Source of the DNA: Bacillota bacterium
Lineage (GTDB): Bacteria > Bacillota > Clostridia > Tissierellales > Peptoniphilaceae
NCBI GenBank assembly: GCA_023393715.1
Contig: JAEXCD010000041.1
Location: 1 to 31,197, forward strand
Length of the DNA stretch: 31,197 bases
Reading direction: 5' to 3'
Shown here: one piece after another, positions 1 to 8,793 of the stretch
Position numbering within the stretch: position 1 is the stretch's first letter
Layout of the letters: every line of letters begins with the position of its first letter
Position numbers and translations under genes: made by a program
The notes under the pieces: model-generated
Databases searched by the model: none
Told to the model about the DNA's origin: nothing
What the model saw: the letters and a program-made list of their open reading frames with translations, nothing else

Positions 1-79
1 CCAATCGACAGCCCTTTTTTCGCGCCGGATCGCCGTACGCCGTTCTCGGTATCTCGTCATCCTTACAACTTGAAAAAAC

Positions 80-88
80 TGGTATAAT
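80..88 (+). promoter_or_regulatory. Extended -10 promoter of ppk
   Basis: TGG-TATAAT at 80-88 is a perfect -10 hexamer with the extended TGn motif. No good -35 lies 16-18 nt upstream, as often happens with extended -10 promoters. Transcription would start near 95. The box overlaps an in-frame upstream ATG at 87, so that ATG cannot be the translation start of this transcript. Confidence 0.6.
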
Positions 89-140
89 GAGGGCAAACAG
101 GAATGCGCCGACTGCTGCATTCGACAAAAAGGAGGCCGCT

Positions 141-2390
141 ATGTCCGGGACTGTAAAAGAAGACATGAGCTACACTCAGAACCGGGAGTTATCCTGGCTC
201 GAATTCAATCACCGCGTTTTGCAGGAGGGCTGCGACGCACGCGTTCCGCTCCTGGAGCGCTTAAAATTTATTTCGATTTTCACGTCCAATCTGGACGAAT
301 TTTTCATGATCCGCGTCGGCTCGCTCCAGAACCTCGCTTCGTTAAAAAAGGACGTCCTCGACAACAAGACCGGCTGGACAGCGGGACAGCAGCTGGACGC
401 CATCTTCCGGCGTCTCCCCTCGCTGTACCGCGAACGCGACGCCGCGTTCGCTTCTCTGGACGAACAGCTCCGCACCTACGGGATTTGCCACGTCCACATC
501 AACGAGCTCAATAAGAAGGACGCCGCGTTCCTCGACGAATACTTCCACCAGAGCCTTCTGCCGGTAGTATCTCCTCTGGTGATCGACGCGCGCCATCCTT
601 TTCCGCACCTGGCGAACGATCAGCTGCACCTCTTTTCCGACATCGAGGATGCGAAGGGCAACCCCTACTTCGGAATTATTTCGATTCCGACCATGCTTCC
701 GGCTATGATCGTCCTTCCCGGAAGCACGCGCTTCATTCTCATGGAGGAGCTTCTCCGCGACAAAGCGGCGACCCTGTTTCAGGGATTTCGCCTCAAGCAC
801 CTCGCCGTGATTTCCGTCACGCGAAACGCCGATATCAACCTCGACGAAGCCGTCGATGAGATGGAGGACAACATCCGCCAGCACATCAAAAAGACCCTGC
901 GTCGCCGCAATCGGATGGCGGCCGTCCGGCTGGAGATTCAGGGCTCCCTTTCCGCATCGAGCGTGGAATACCTGCTCCAGCACCATGAGCTTCGGCGCAG
1001 TCAGCTCTTTTATTCCGCGGCGCCGCTGCGCATGAAATACGTCTTTTCCATCGAGGAATTGTTAGACCCCGTTGTGCGCGGCAAGCTGTGCTATCCGCCC
1101 TTTCAGCCTCAGAACTCCGCCTCTCTTCAAAGCAAGCGGCCCATTATGCCGCAGATTTTTGAGCATGATGCGTTGCTCCACTACCCGTACGAAAGCATGG
1201 ATCCCTTCCTGCACCTCTTGAAGGAAGCGTCCGGCGACCCCTCGGTCATCTCCATTAAAATCACCATCTATCGCATGGCCAATGTCTCAAAGGTTGCCGA
1301 ATACCTCGCGCAGGCCGCCGAAAACGGCAAGGAGGTGCTCGTTCTGATGGAGCTGCGCGCACGCTTCGATGAGAAAAACAATATCGACTACTCCGAACGC
1401 CTCGAGCAGGCGGGGTGTACCATCATCTACGGCTTTGAAGAATACAAGGTGCACTCCAAAATCTGTCTCATTACCTGCTATCGGGACAACGGCATTCAGA
1501 CCATTACGCAGATCGGCACCGGCAACTACAATGAAAAGACGGCGCGGCAGTACACGGATTTTTCCTTTCTGACGGCGGATCCCCTCATCGGACAGGATGC
1601 CTCGGCTTTTTTCAAAAATATGCTGATCTTCAATCTCAACGGTCACTATCGCGAGCTGCTCGCTGCACCGAGCGGCATGAAGCCAGCCCTGGAAAAGCTC
1701 TTTGACCGCGAAATCGCGCGCGCCAGACGGGGACAGCCCGCCCTCGTCATCATCAAATGCAATTCCATTTCAGAACGCAACCTGATCGACAAGCTCATGG
1801 AGGCCTCCTGTGCCGGCGTCAGAATCGAGCTGATCGTCCGCGGCATCTGCTGCATCCGTCCGGGTATTCCCGGCAAGACGGAAAACATCCACGTCATTTC
1901 CATCATCGGACGCTTTCTGGAGCACCATCGCGTCTACATCTTCGGCGCACAGCGAGAAGACCTCTATATTTCCTCTGCGGATCTGATGACGCGAAACCTG
2001 TCGCGGCGCGTCGAGCTCGCCGTCCCCCTTCGCGACGCCGAAATCCGAACCAAGGTGTTGCAGGCCGTCGATCTCATGCTGCGCGACGACGCCAAGGCCA
2101 AGGAGCTGCTGCCGGACGGATCGTATCGCCCCGTTGCAGCGAACGGCAGCGTCGATGCTCAGGCCACCTTCCTCCGTTTAGCGGAACAGGCCGCGCGCGC
2201 ACAGCTTTACAACAGCGACCTGACCGAAAAGCTCAACCTTCAAAGGCTGCATGCGGCGGCCGGTTCCGAAAAGGTCTCGACGGCTGCTGTCCCGGGCGGC
2301 GCGGATGCCCCCGACGCGGCCGAGGCGCGCCGCACCAATCGCGAGTCGCTTTGGACGCGTCTTTTGCGCCGGCTGCGCCGCGAATCGTAG
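141..2390 (+). CDS. ppk1: Polyphosphate kinase 1
   Basis: PPK1 reversibly transfers the terminal phosphate of ATP to long-chain inorganic polyphosphate. The 749-residue product has the family's usual length and four-domain architecture. It opens with the N-terminal helical segment (RELSWLEFNHRVLQEG), and the catalytic region carries GTGNYNE. His438 in the motif VHSKICL corresponds to the autophosphorylated His435 of E. coli PPK. The second conserved histidine is in GRFLEHHRVYIF (about residue 595, E. coli His592). The start at 141 is preceded by AAAAAGGAGG at ideal spacing; an ATG at 87 in the same frame lies inside the -10 box and is rejected. The C-terminal 60 or so residues are low-complexity, Ala-rich then Arg-rich. 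The gene stands alone and converges on mtnN. Function is inferred from the family and motifs. Confidence 0.96.
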   Translation: MSGTVKEDMSYTQNRELSWLEFNHRVLQEGCDARVPLLERLKFISIFTSNLDEFFMIRVGSLQNLASLKKDVLDNKTGWTAGQQLDAIFRRLPSLYRERDAAFASLDEQLRTYGICHVHINELNKKDAAFLDEYFHQSLLPVVSPLVIDARHPFPHLANDQLHLFSDIEDAKGNPYFGIISIPTMLPAMIVLPGSTRFILMEELLRDKAATLFQGFRLKHLAVISVTRNADINLDEAVDEMEDNIRQHIKKTLRRRNRMAAVRLEIQGSLSASSVEYLLQHHELRRSQLFYSAAPLRMKYVFSIEELLDPVVRGKLCYPPFQPQNSASLQSKRPIMPQIFEHDALLHYPYESMDPFLHLLKEASGDPSVISIKITIYRMANVSKVAEYLAQAAENGKEVLVLMELRARFDEKNNIDYSERLEQAGCTIIYGFEEYKVHSKICLITCYRDNGIQTITQIGTGNYNEKTARQYTDFSFLTADPLIGQDASAFFKNMLIFNLNGHYRELLAAPSGMKPALEKLFDREIARARRGQPALVIIKCNSISERNLIDKLMEASCAGVRIELIVRGICCIRPGIPGKTENIHVISIIGRFLEHHRVYIFGAQREDLYISSADLMTRNLSRRVELAVPLRDAEIRTKVLQAVDLMLRDDAKAKELLPDGSYRPVAANGSVDAQATFLRLAEQAARAQLYNSDLTEKLNLQRLHAAAGSEKVSTAAVPGGADAPDAAEARRTNRESLWTRLLRRLRRES

Positions 2391-2401
2391 GCTCTTTTCA
2401 A

Positions 2402-2481
2402 AAAAGGCTCTCCCACCGAGGTCCCCTCCGCGATTGCTCCTGTGCGCAACCGCGGCAGACCTTCGAGAAGGAGAGCCTTTT
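2402..2481. terminator. Nested long hairpin, probable bidirectional terminator of ppk and mtnN
   Basis: A perfect 12-bp inverted repeat (AAAAGGCTCTCC at 2402-2413 with GGAGAGCCTTTT at 2470-2481) encloses three more nested pairings: AGGTC/GACCT (2419-2423 with 2458-2462), CCGCG/CGCGG (2428-2432 with 2451-2455) and TTGC/GCAA (2434-2437 with 2446-2449), leaving an 8-nt apical loop. T-rich DNA follows on the plus strand (2478-2500) and also on the minus strand (2395-2405 read in reverse). It sits between two convergent genes, so termination in both directions is likely. It is much longer than a simple intrinsic terminator. Confidence 0.7.
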
Positions 2482-2509
2482 CTGCGTTTTACATTTTTTC
2501 TTTATACCT

Positions 2510-2574
2510 CGCCGATTTCGATCGTCCTCCGGTTTCTATCGTCATTTCGCCGATTTTGATCGTCCTCCGATTTC
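2510..2574. repeat. Imperfect tandem duplication at the 3' end of mtnN
   Basis: A 27-nt unit at 2510-2536 recurs at 2548-2574 with two mismatches; the period is 38 nt. Shared core is CGCCGATTT-GATCGTCCTCCG. The second copy encodes the last residues of mtnN; the first copy lies just beyond its stop codon in another frame. A shorter related piece (TTTCTATCGTC) sits between them. Confidence 0.75.
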
Positions 2575-3243
2575 GGCAATCAGCTGATCGACGATCTCCA
2601 GACACTGCTGCGAGACCGTCTCCATTTCGAGATGATATTCCTCCGCGCCGCCGTCGATGCTGTCCGATACAATCTTGACCATCAGGCTGGGAATCCCGCT
2701 GCGGTCGCACGTCATCAGGATGGCCGCCGCCTCCATTTCACATATTTCAGCGTCAAAGGCCTGATGAAGCGTCCGTTTTTGCTCCGCCGTATCGAAAAAT
2801 TTATCGCCGGAGGCACAGGTCACGTGGCGATACTGCGGAAAAAGCTCCGACGTCCTGCGGCGAAGCGCCGCATCCGTTTCCATAAAACGACTGGGGTAGT
2901 GCATATACCGCCCGACCTCACAGTGATCGACTGCGGAGGTATCAAAATCGTAATGAACCACGCGATCGACAACGCAAAGCTCGCCTTTTTTTAACCCGGG
3001 GACCAGCGCACCAACCACGCCGAAATTGACGACCAGGTCGACGTCAAAGTGATCGATCAGAAATTGCGTTCCGGCCGCCGCCGCGATCTGTCCCGCTCCG
3101 CTGTGCAGAATATAGAGCTCATAGGTCTCGTCCGTGCACTTCCTCACCTCAAACCCACGGCGCGAAAGCGTCTCGCACCGGTCGCCATATTTCGCTGCAA
3201 CCGCCTTCATTTCAACAGCGACAACCATTCCGATTTTTTTCAT
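2542..3243 (-). CDS. mtnN: 5'-methylthioadenosine/S-adenosylhomocysteine nucleosidase family protein
   Basis: This enzyme cleaves adenine from methylthioadenosine and S-adenosylhomocysteine, products of SAM metabolism. The 233-residue product matches the PNP_UDP_1 fold. The N-terminal block MVVAVEMKAV carries the conserved glutamate (E. coli GAMEEE), followed by SGAGQIAAAAGTQFLID. The substrate-binding motif is EMEAAA (E. coli EMEATA) and the catalytic aspartate lies in VSDSIDGG (E. coli ISDVAD). The ATG overlaps the tadA stop codon as ATGA, indicating translational coupling with tadA. The C-terminus (GGRSKSAK) lies in a tandem duplication and looks like an added tail. Substrate preference within the phosphorylase/nucleosidase superfamily cannot be settled by reading alone, so another nucleoside hydrolase role is possible. 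Confidence 0.87.
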   Translation of the reverse strand: MKKIGMVVAVEMKAVAAKYGDRCETLSRRGFEVRKCTDETYELYILHSGAGQIAAAAGTQFLIDHFDVDLVVNFGVVGALVPGLKKGELCVVDRVVHYDFDTSAVDHCEVGRYMHYPSRFMETDAALRRRTSELFPQYRHVTCASGDKFFDTAEQKRTLHQAFDAEICEMEAAAILMTCDRSGIPSLMVKIVSDSIDGGAEEYHLEMETVSQQCLEIVDQLIAEIGGRSKSAK

Positions 3244-3833
3244 AGCTCTTCTTTCCCTCTTCTCTCTTCTCTGCGGCGGCGGAAAAAAGCGCGCAAGAGC
3301 TCGGATGCCTCCTGTTCATATAGCCCGGAGGACACGTCGACGTGGTGAAAGAGCGACGGCTGTCCCGGCAAATCGAGCATGGAGCCGCAGCAGCCGCGCT
3401 CGCGATCCCGCGCGGCAAATACGAGTCGTCCCAGCCGGCAGTGTATCAACGCACCGGCGCACATTGCGCACGGCTCCAGCGTCACGTACATCGTCGCTTC
3501 GTTCAGACGCCAGCCCAGCCTCCGGCTGCCCTCCTCCAGGCACAGCATTTCGGCATGGCGAAGCGCCACGCCATCGGCCTCCACGCGATTGCCCCATTCC
3601 GCAACGCGATGTCCGCGCCATACCAGCACGGCGCCCACGGGCACCTCGCCGCACTGTGCCGCCTTTCGCGCCACCGACAATGCGCGGCGCATATAGTGGC
3701 GATCCACGAAAATCCGATCAAAGAAAGCGCAGGACTTCGGTCTTTTTCGTCCCTTCGCGCCGACCAGTTGCCTTTTCAGCTCAGGCGCTCTTTCGATTTG
3801 AATGTCCTTTTTTCGCCCAACACATTTAATCAC
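3240..3833 (-). CDS. tadA: tRNA-specific adenosine deaminase (A34 to I34)
   Basis: TadA deaminates the wobble adenosine of tRNA-Arg(ACG) to inosine. The zinc and proton-shuttle signature is present: HAE (residues 93-95 from this start) and PCAMC (Cys122, Cys125). The TadA-specific segment RDRERGCCGSMLDL follows. The start is uncertain. I chose GTG at 3833 because AAAGGA lies nine bases upstream. A GTG at 3863 gives ten more residues but has a weaker site, and a GTG near 3705 would give a product of normal TadA length. From 3833 there are about 43 basic, low-complexity residues before the deaminase fold. The gene follows uvrA by 76 bp and overlaps mtnN by 4 bp, so it is probably the third gene of the uvr operon. 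Confidence 0.9.
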   Translation of the reverse strand: MIKCVGRKKDIQIERAPELKRQLVGAKGRKRPKSCAFFDRIFVDRHYMRRALSVARKAAQCGEVPVGAVLVWRGHRVAEWGNRVEADGVALRHAEMLCLEEGSRRLGWRLNEATMYVTLEPCAMCAGALIHCRLGRLVFAARDRERGCCGSMLDLPGQPSLFHHVDVSSGLYEQEASELLRAFFRRRREERRGKEEL

Positions 3834-3909
3834 ACGCCTATTTCCTTTCGCAGAATCAGTCACAACGCCGATCCCGTTCTCTTCTCGTCGCCTGAAAAAC
3901 GATCCGCAT

Positions 3910-6741
3910 CTATTGTACCCGATCCCGCGCCAGAATGGGACTCAAATATTTCCCCGTATAGGAGTCGGGACACGCAGCAACCTGCTCCGGCGTGCCGACC
4001 GCGACGATTTCACCGCCGCCATTGCCTCCCTCCGGCCCCAGGTCGATCAGCCAGTCGGCTACCTTGATGACGTCCAGGTTGTGTTCGATGACGACAATCG
4101 TGTTGCCCGAATCGATCAGCTGCTGAAATACGCGAATCAGCTTCTCGATGTCCGCCACGTGCAGACCGGTCGTCGGTTCATCCAGAATGTACACCGTGCG
4201 TCCCGTCGACATTTTCCCAAGCTCCGCCGCCAGCTTGACGCGCTGCGCCTCGCCGCCCGAAAGCTCTGTGGAGGGCTGCCCGATTTTCAGATATCCGAGG
4301 CCGACGTCCACCAGGGTCTGCAGGCGGCGGCGAATCCCCGGATGATGCTCAAAGAACTCCAATCCCTCGTCGATCGTCATCTCCAGAACATCCGAGATCG
4401 TCTTGCCCTTATATTTCACCTGCAGCGTTTCCCGATTGTATCTCTTTCCATGACAGACCTCACAGGGCACGTAAACATCCGGGAGAAAATGCATCTCCAC
4501 CTTGATCGTTCCGTCGCCCTGGCACGCCTCGCAGCGTCCGCCCTTGACGTTAAACGAAAAACGCCCCTTGTCGTAGCCGCGCAGCTTCGCCTCATTGGTC
4601 AGCGAAAAAACATCGCGAATCAGATCGAAGACCTTCGTGTAGGTCGCCGGATTCGAACGCGGTGTGCGCCCGATGGGCGACTGATCGATCTCAATGACCT
4701 TATCGACAGCCTCCAGCCCCTGAATGCTGCGGTAGTGCCCCGGACGCAGCTTCGCCCCATTGAGCCGGTTCGCCAGCACCTTGTACAGAATCCCCTCGAC
4801 AAAGGAGCTCTTTCCGGAGCCGGAGACCCCGGTGACGCAGGTCAGAACGCCGAGCGGAATATGCACGTCAATATTTTTCAGATTGTTTTCCGAACAGCCC
4901 AGGACAACCAGCTCCCCGGAGGGCGTGCGCCGCTGAGGCGGCACCGGAATAAAGCGGCGATGGGAAAGAAAGTCGCCCGTAAGCGAATCCTTCGCCTCCA
5001 GAATCTCCTCGTAAGGACCTGAATAGACAATTTTGCCGCCGTGAATGCCCGCTCCCGGGCCGACGTCGACGAGCCAGTCCGCCGCACGCATCGTATCCTC
5101 GTCGTGTTCGACGATGAGCAGGGTATTTCCGAGATTCGTCAGCTCGCGAAGCGCCTGAATCAGTCGGTCGTTGTCCCGCTGGTGAAGACCGATCGACGGC
5201 TCGTCCAATACATAGATCACCCCAACCAGACCTGCGCCGATCTGCGTGGCCAGTCGAATGCGCTGTGACTCTCCGCCCGACAGCGTCGCCGCATACCGAT
5301 CCAACGTCAGATATTCCAGCCCGACGTCGATCAGAAAGCGCAGCCTCGCCTGCACCTCCTTCAGAATCGGCCTTGCAACGAGCAGCTCCGATTCGCTGAA
5401 TACCAGCGTTTTGCACCACTCGTATGCCTCGCCCACGCTCATTTGCGTAAACTGGGCGATGTTCTTGCCGCCGACGCGAATCGCGAGCGCCTCGGGGCGC
5501 AGACGTTGCCCGTGGCAGGTGTCGCAGGTGTTTTCGGCCATGAAATCCTCGATCTTTCCGCGCATGGCATCCGAAAAGGTCTGCCCGTGCCGACGCGTCA
5601 GATTGGGAATGACGCCCTCCCATACATCGTGAAACTGCTTGATTCCCGAAAAATGCGAGTCAAAGGTGAAGCGCAGCTTTCGCTCGCCCGTGCCGTACAG
5701 GATTTCTCTGATCAGCTCCTCCGAAGCCGTTCCGATCGGCGCGTCGATTGAAAAGTGATGATCGGCACAAAGCGCGGCGAATATTTCGTAATAGTATGTC
5801 CCCGGCTTGCTCGTCGCAAAGGGCGCAATCGCCCCCTCCCGAACGGATAAATCGGGATTTGGAATACAGAGCTGCGGGTCGACCGATCGATGAAATCCGA
5901 TCCCGTTGCAATCCGGACACGCACCAAACGGGCTGTTGAAGGACAGCAGGCGCGGCTCGATCTCTTCGATTGCCATATGCCCGTTTGGGCACGCCAATTT
6001 CGCCGAAAACCGATAGCTCTCTCCGTCGACGATCTGCGCGACCGCCGTTCCGTCCGCCTGAGCCAGTGCCGTCTCCAACGAGCTGGCCAGGCGCGATTCA
6101 ATGCCCGGGCGAACGATCAGGCGATCGACCACAATCGAAATATCGTGCTTCCGATTCTTATCGAGCTCGAGCTCATCGCCCACCTCACTCATTTGCCCGT
6201 CGACGACGAGCCGTGTAAAGCCCTGCTTGGCAATGTTCTCAATCGCCTTTCGGTGCGTTCCCTTCTTTCCGCGCAGCACCGGCGCCAAGATCAGAATACG
6301 GCTCCGCTCGGGCAGCGCCATGATCTGATCGACCATCTGATCGACCGCCATCGCCTTGATTTCTTCCCCGCATTCCGGGCAAAATGCATGCCCCGTTTTT
6401 GCATACAGAAGGCGGAGATAGTCATAGATTTCCGTCACGGTACCCACGGTCGAGCGCGGATTTCGGTTCGTCGTCTTCTGGTCGATCGAGATCGAAGGAG
6501 ACAGCCCCTCCACCGCATCGACATCCGGCTTATCCATCTGTCCCAGAAATTGACGCGCGTAGCTCGACAGGCTCTCGACATAGCGCCTTTGACCTTCCGC
6601 ATAAATCGTATCAAAGGCCAGAGAGCTCTTCCCGGAGCCGCTCAGTCCCGTCATGACGATCATTTTGTCCCGCGGCAGTACGATGTCGATGTCCTTCAGA
6701 TTGTTGACCCGTGCGCCCTTTACTACAATATTTTCCAGCAT
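3910..6741 (-). CDS. uvrA: UvrABC excinuclease subunit A
   Basis: UvrA is the damage-recognition ATPase of nucleotide excision repair and loads UvrB on DNA. The 943-residue product is full length. It has two ABC modules: Walker A GLSGSGKSS at 32-40 and a second GVSGSGKSS, signatures LSGGESQR and LSGGEAQR, and Walker B motifs VLDEPSIGLH and ILDEPTTGLH. The first zinc module reads C251-PNG-H255 with Cys275 and Cys278, so a histidine probably replaces the second cysteine ligand; I recall the same CPNGH motif in actinobacterial UvrA. The second zinc module is standard (GGRCEACQGDG and VPCEVCHGKRY). The ATG has GAGGAGAGAGG just upstream and lies 18 nt after the uvrB stop, so both are one transcript. 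Confidence 0.98.
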   Translation of the reverse strand: MLENIVVKGARVNNLKDIDIVLPRDKMIVMTGLSGSGKSSLAFDTIYAEGQRRYVESLSSYARQFLGQMDKPDVDAVEGLSPSISIDQKTTNRNPRSTVGTVTEIYDYLRLLYAKTGHAFCPECGEEIKAMAVDQMVDQIMALPERSRILILAPVLRGKKGTHRKAIENIAKQGFTRLVVDGQMSEVGDELELDKNRKHDISIVVDRLIVRPGIESRLASSLETALAQADGTAVAQIVDGESYRFSAKLACPNGHMAIEEIEPRLLSFNSPFGACPDCNGIGFHRSVDPQLCIPNPDLSVREGAIAPFATSKPGTYYYEIFAALCADHHFSIDAPIGTASEELIREILYGTGERKLRFTFDSHFSGIKQFHDVWEGVIPNLTRRHGQTFSDAMRGKIEDFMAENTCDTCHGQRLRPEALAIRVGGKNIAQFTQMSVGEAYEWCKTLVFSESELLVARPILKEVQARLRFLIDVGLEYLTLDRYAATLSGGESQRIRLATQIGAGLVGVIYVLDEPSIGLHQRDNDRLIQALRELTNLGNTLLIVEHDEDTMRAADWLVDVGPGAGIHGGKIVYSGPYEEILEAKDSLTGDFLSHRRFIPVPPQRRTPSGELVVLGCSENNLKNIDVHIPLGVLTCVTGVSGSGKSSFVEGILYKVLANRLNGAKLRPGHYRSIQGLEAVDKVIEIDQSPIGRTPRSNPATYTKVFDLIRDVFSLTNEAKLRGYDKGRFSFNVKGGRCEACQGDGTIKVEMHFLPDVYVPCEVCHGKRYNRETLQVKYKGKTISDVLEMTIDEGLEFFEHHPGIRRRLQTLVDVGLGYLKIGQPSTELSGGEAQRVKLAAELGKMSTGRTVYILDEPTTGLHVADIEKLIRVFQQLIDSGNTIVVIEHNLDVIKVADWLIDLGPEGGNGGGEIVAVGTPEQVAACPDSYTGKYLSPILARDRVQ

Positions 6742-6759
6742 TCCTCTCTCCTCGGCGGA

Positions 6760-8751
6760 CTATGCCTGAATTCCATATTCCTGTCGCATGGCTCGGATGC
6801 GGTCGCGCAGCGCCGCTGCACGTTCAAAGTCCAGCTCCTCTGCCGCCTTGCGCATTTCAACATCCATGCTGATCAAAAGCGCCTGCACATCCGCAAGCGT
6901 AAATTCTTCCTTCTCCGGCATCTCGGGAGCATACTCGGCCACATCCTCTGCAGCGATCTCCGTTGAAATCGTCTCATGAATCGGCTTGACGATGCTGCGC
7001 GGCGTAATGTGATTTTCCTCGTTGTACCGCTGCTGAATCTCCCGCCGGCGCATCGTTTCGTCCATCGCCGCCCGCATCGAATCCGTAATGACGTCTGCAT
7101 AGAGAATGACGCGCCCGTTGACATGCCGCGCCGCGCGCCCAATCGTCTGAATCAGCGACGTCTCCGAGCGCAAAAATCCTTCCTTATCCGCATCGAGTAT
7201 CGCCACTAAAGAAACCTCCGGAAGATCCAATCCTTCGCGGAGTAAATTGATGCCGACCAGAACGTCGTGCTTGCCCAGCCGCAGATCCCGGATAATTTCC
7301 ATGCGCTCCATCGTATCGACATCCGAATGCAGATAGGTCACTTTAATGTCGATATTTTCCAGATACTTGGTCAGATCCTCCGCCATTTTTTTCGTCAGCG
7401 TCGTAATCAGCACGCGCTCTCCCCGCGCCACGTTTTGTCGGATTTCCTTTAAGAGATCATCGATCTGATTCTTTGTCGGGCGCAGCTGCACCTGCGGATC
7501 GAGGAGCCCCGTCGGGCGAATCAGCTGATCGACCGTTTGCGTCACGTGCTCTGCCTCAAAACCACCCGGTGTTGCCGAGACAAAAATAGCCTGCGGAATC
7601 AGTGATTCAAACTCATCGAACTGAAGCGGGCGGTTGTCCAGAGCGGACGGAAGACGAAAGCCGTAGTCGACTAAGTTCTGTTTTCGCGCCCGGTCTCCGT
7701 TGAACATGCCGCGAACCTGCGGCAGCGTGACATGGCTCTCATCGACCATCAGCAAAAAGTCTTTGGGAAAGTAATCGATCAGCGTGTAAGGCCGGCTCCC
7801 GGCCGGCCGTTGGCTGAGGTGCCGTGAATAATTTTCAATGCCGGAGCAAAAACCCACCTCCTTGAGCATCTCGATGTCATACCACGTCCGCTGCTCCAGG
7901 CGCTGCGCCTCGACCAACTTATTCCCGCCGCGCAGCTCCTCCAGCCGTTGCTGAAGCTCCTGTTCGATGGTGACCACGGCCCGATCCACCTTTTCGCGCG
8001 TCGTCGCGTAATGTGACGCGGGAAAGATCAGAATATGCGTCCGCCCTCCGAGCAGCTCGCCGGTCAAATAATTGATCCGGGTCAGCCGCTCGATCTCGTC
8101 GCCGAAAAACTCGACGCGAATCGCCTCCTCCGCCGAATCTGCGGGAAAGATGTCCACGATATCGCCGCGCACGCGGAACGTCCCCCGCATAAAATTCACG
8201 TCGTTGCGGACATACTGAATATCGATCAGGCGGCGCAGTACCTCATCCCGATCGATCTGCATCCCCGGGCGAAGCGAAACCGTCATGTTTTCGTAATCGA
8301 TCGGATCGCCCAGGCCATAGATGCAGGAAACCGAGGCGACGATGATGACGTCGCGGCGCTCAAACAGCGCTGCCGTCGCAGAATGCCGCAGCTTGTCGAT
8401 TTCGTCATTGATGGAGGAGTCCTTGGCAATGTAGGTGTCCGTCGCGGCGACGTAGGCCTCCGGCTGATAGTAGTCGTAGTAGGATACAAAATATTCCACG
8501 GCATTTTCCGGAAAAAATTCGCGAAACTCTGAGCAAAGCTGCGAAGCCAGCGTCTTGTTGTGCGCCAGAACCAGCGTGGGGCGCTGCGCGCGCTCGATGA
8601 TATTGGCCATTGTAAAGGTCTTTCCGGATCCCGTAACGCCGCGGAGCGACTGATATCGATCCCCTCGCTCCAGCCCGCGGCACAGCGCATCGATCGCCTG
8701 CGGCTGATCGCCCGTCGGGCGATAGGCGGAATGAATTTTAAATTCTCCCAT
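6760..8751 (-). CDS. uvrB: UvrABC excinuclease subunit B
   Basis: UvrB is the helicase-like subunit that verifies damage and recruits UvrC. The 663-residue product carries Walker A GVTGSGKT (38-45), the beta-hairpin YYDYYQPEAYV (91-101) that inserts between DNA strands, the DESH box in VDESHVTLP, helicase motifs VI (QTIGRAARH) and INLLREGLDLPE, and a C-terminal UVR domain (about 625-660) that contacts UvrC. I chose ATG 8751, which has GGAG six bases upstream; an in-frame ATG at 8763 would sit upstream of this site and has no ribosome binding site. It is the first gene of uvrB-uvrA-tadA-mtnN, with a LexA box in its leader. Confidence 0.98.
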   Translation of the reverse strand: MGEFKIHSAYRPTGDQPQAIDALCRGLERGDRYQSLRGVTGSGKTFTMANIIERAQRPTLVLAHNKTLASQLCSEFREFFPENAVEYFVSYYDYYQPEAYVAATDTYIAKDSSINDEIDKLRHSATAALFERRDVIIVASVSCIYGLGDPIDYENMTVSLRPGMQIDRDEVLRRLIDIQYVRNDVNFMRGTFRVRGDIVDIFPADSAEEAIRVEFFGDEIERLTRINYLTGELLGGRTHILIFPASHYATTREKVDRAVVTIEQELQQRLEELRGGNKLVEAQRLEQRTWYDIEMLKEVGFCSGIENYSRHLSQRPAGSRPYTLIDYFPKDFLLMVDESHVTLPQVRGMFNGDRARKQNLVDYGFRLPSALDNRPLQFDEFESLIPQAIFVSATPGGFEAEHVTQTVDQLIRPTGLLDPQVQLRPTKNQIDDLLKEIRQNVARGERVLITTLTKKMAEDLTKYLENIDIKVTYLHSDVDTMERMEIIRDLRLGKHDVLVGINLLREGLDLPEVSLVAILDADKEGFLRSETSLIQTIGRAARHVNGRVILYADVITDSMRAAMDETMRRREIQQRYNEENHITPRSIVKPIHETISTEIAAEDVAEYAPEMPEKEEFTLADVQALLISMDVEMRKAAEELDFERAAALRDRIRAMRQEYGIQA

Positions 8752-8766
8752 AGCTCTCTCCATTCA

Positions 8767-8780
8767 GGAACATTTGTTCG
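8767..8780. promoter_or_regulatory. LexA (DinR) SOS box in the uvrB leader
   Basis: The minus strand reads CGAACAAATGTTCC, which fits every position of the Bacillus subtilis LexA consensus CGAACRNRYGTTYC. It lies between the uvrB promoter (-10 at 8794-8799) and the uvrB start at 8751, at about +8 to +21 of the transcript. LexA bound there would block the operon until DNA damage. Confidence 0.88.
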
Positions 8781-8793
8781 CTTTTCCTGTTCC

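Noticed and set aside
70..75. TTGAAA as the -35 of ppk
   Set aside because: It is only 7 nt from the -10 box.
87..140. In-frame upstream ATG giving an 18-residue longer PPK
   Set aside because: The ATG lies inside the TATAAT box, and the ATG at 141 has a strong ribosome binding site.
3802..5022. Open frame of about 400 codons antisense to uvrA
   Set aside because: The uvrA reading has complete family motifs; the antisense frame is a codon-bias artefact.
5958..6000. Broken first zinc finger in UvrA (CPNGH)
   Set aside because: The histidine can replace cysteine, and I recall the same motif in actinobacterial UvrA proteins.
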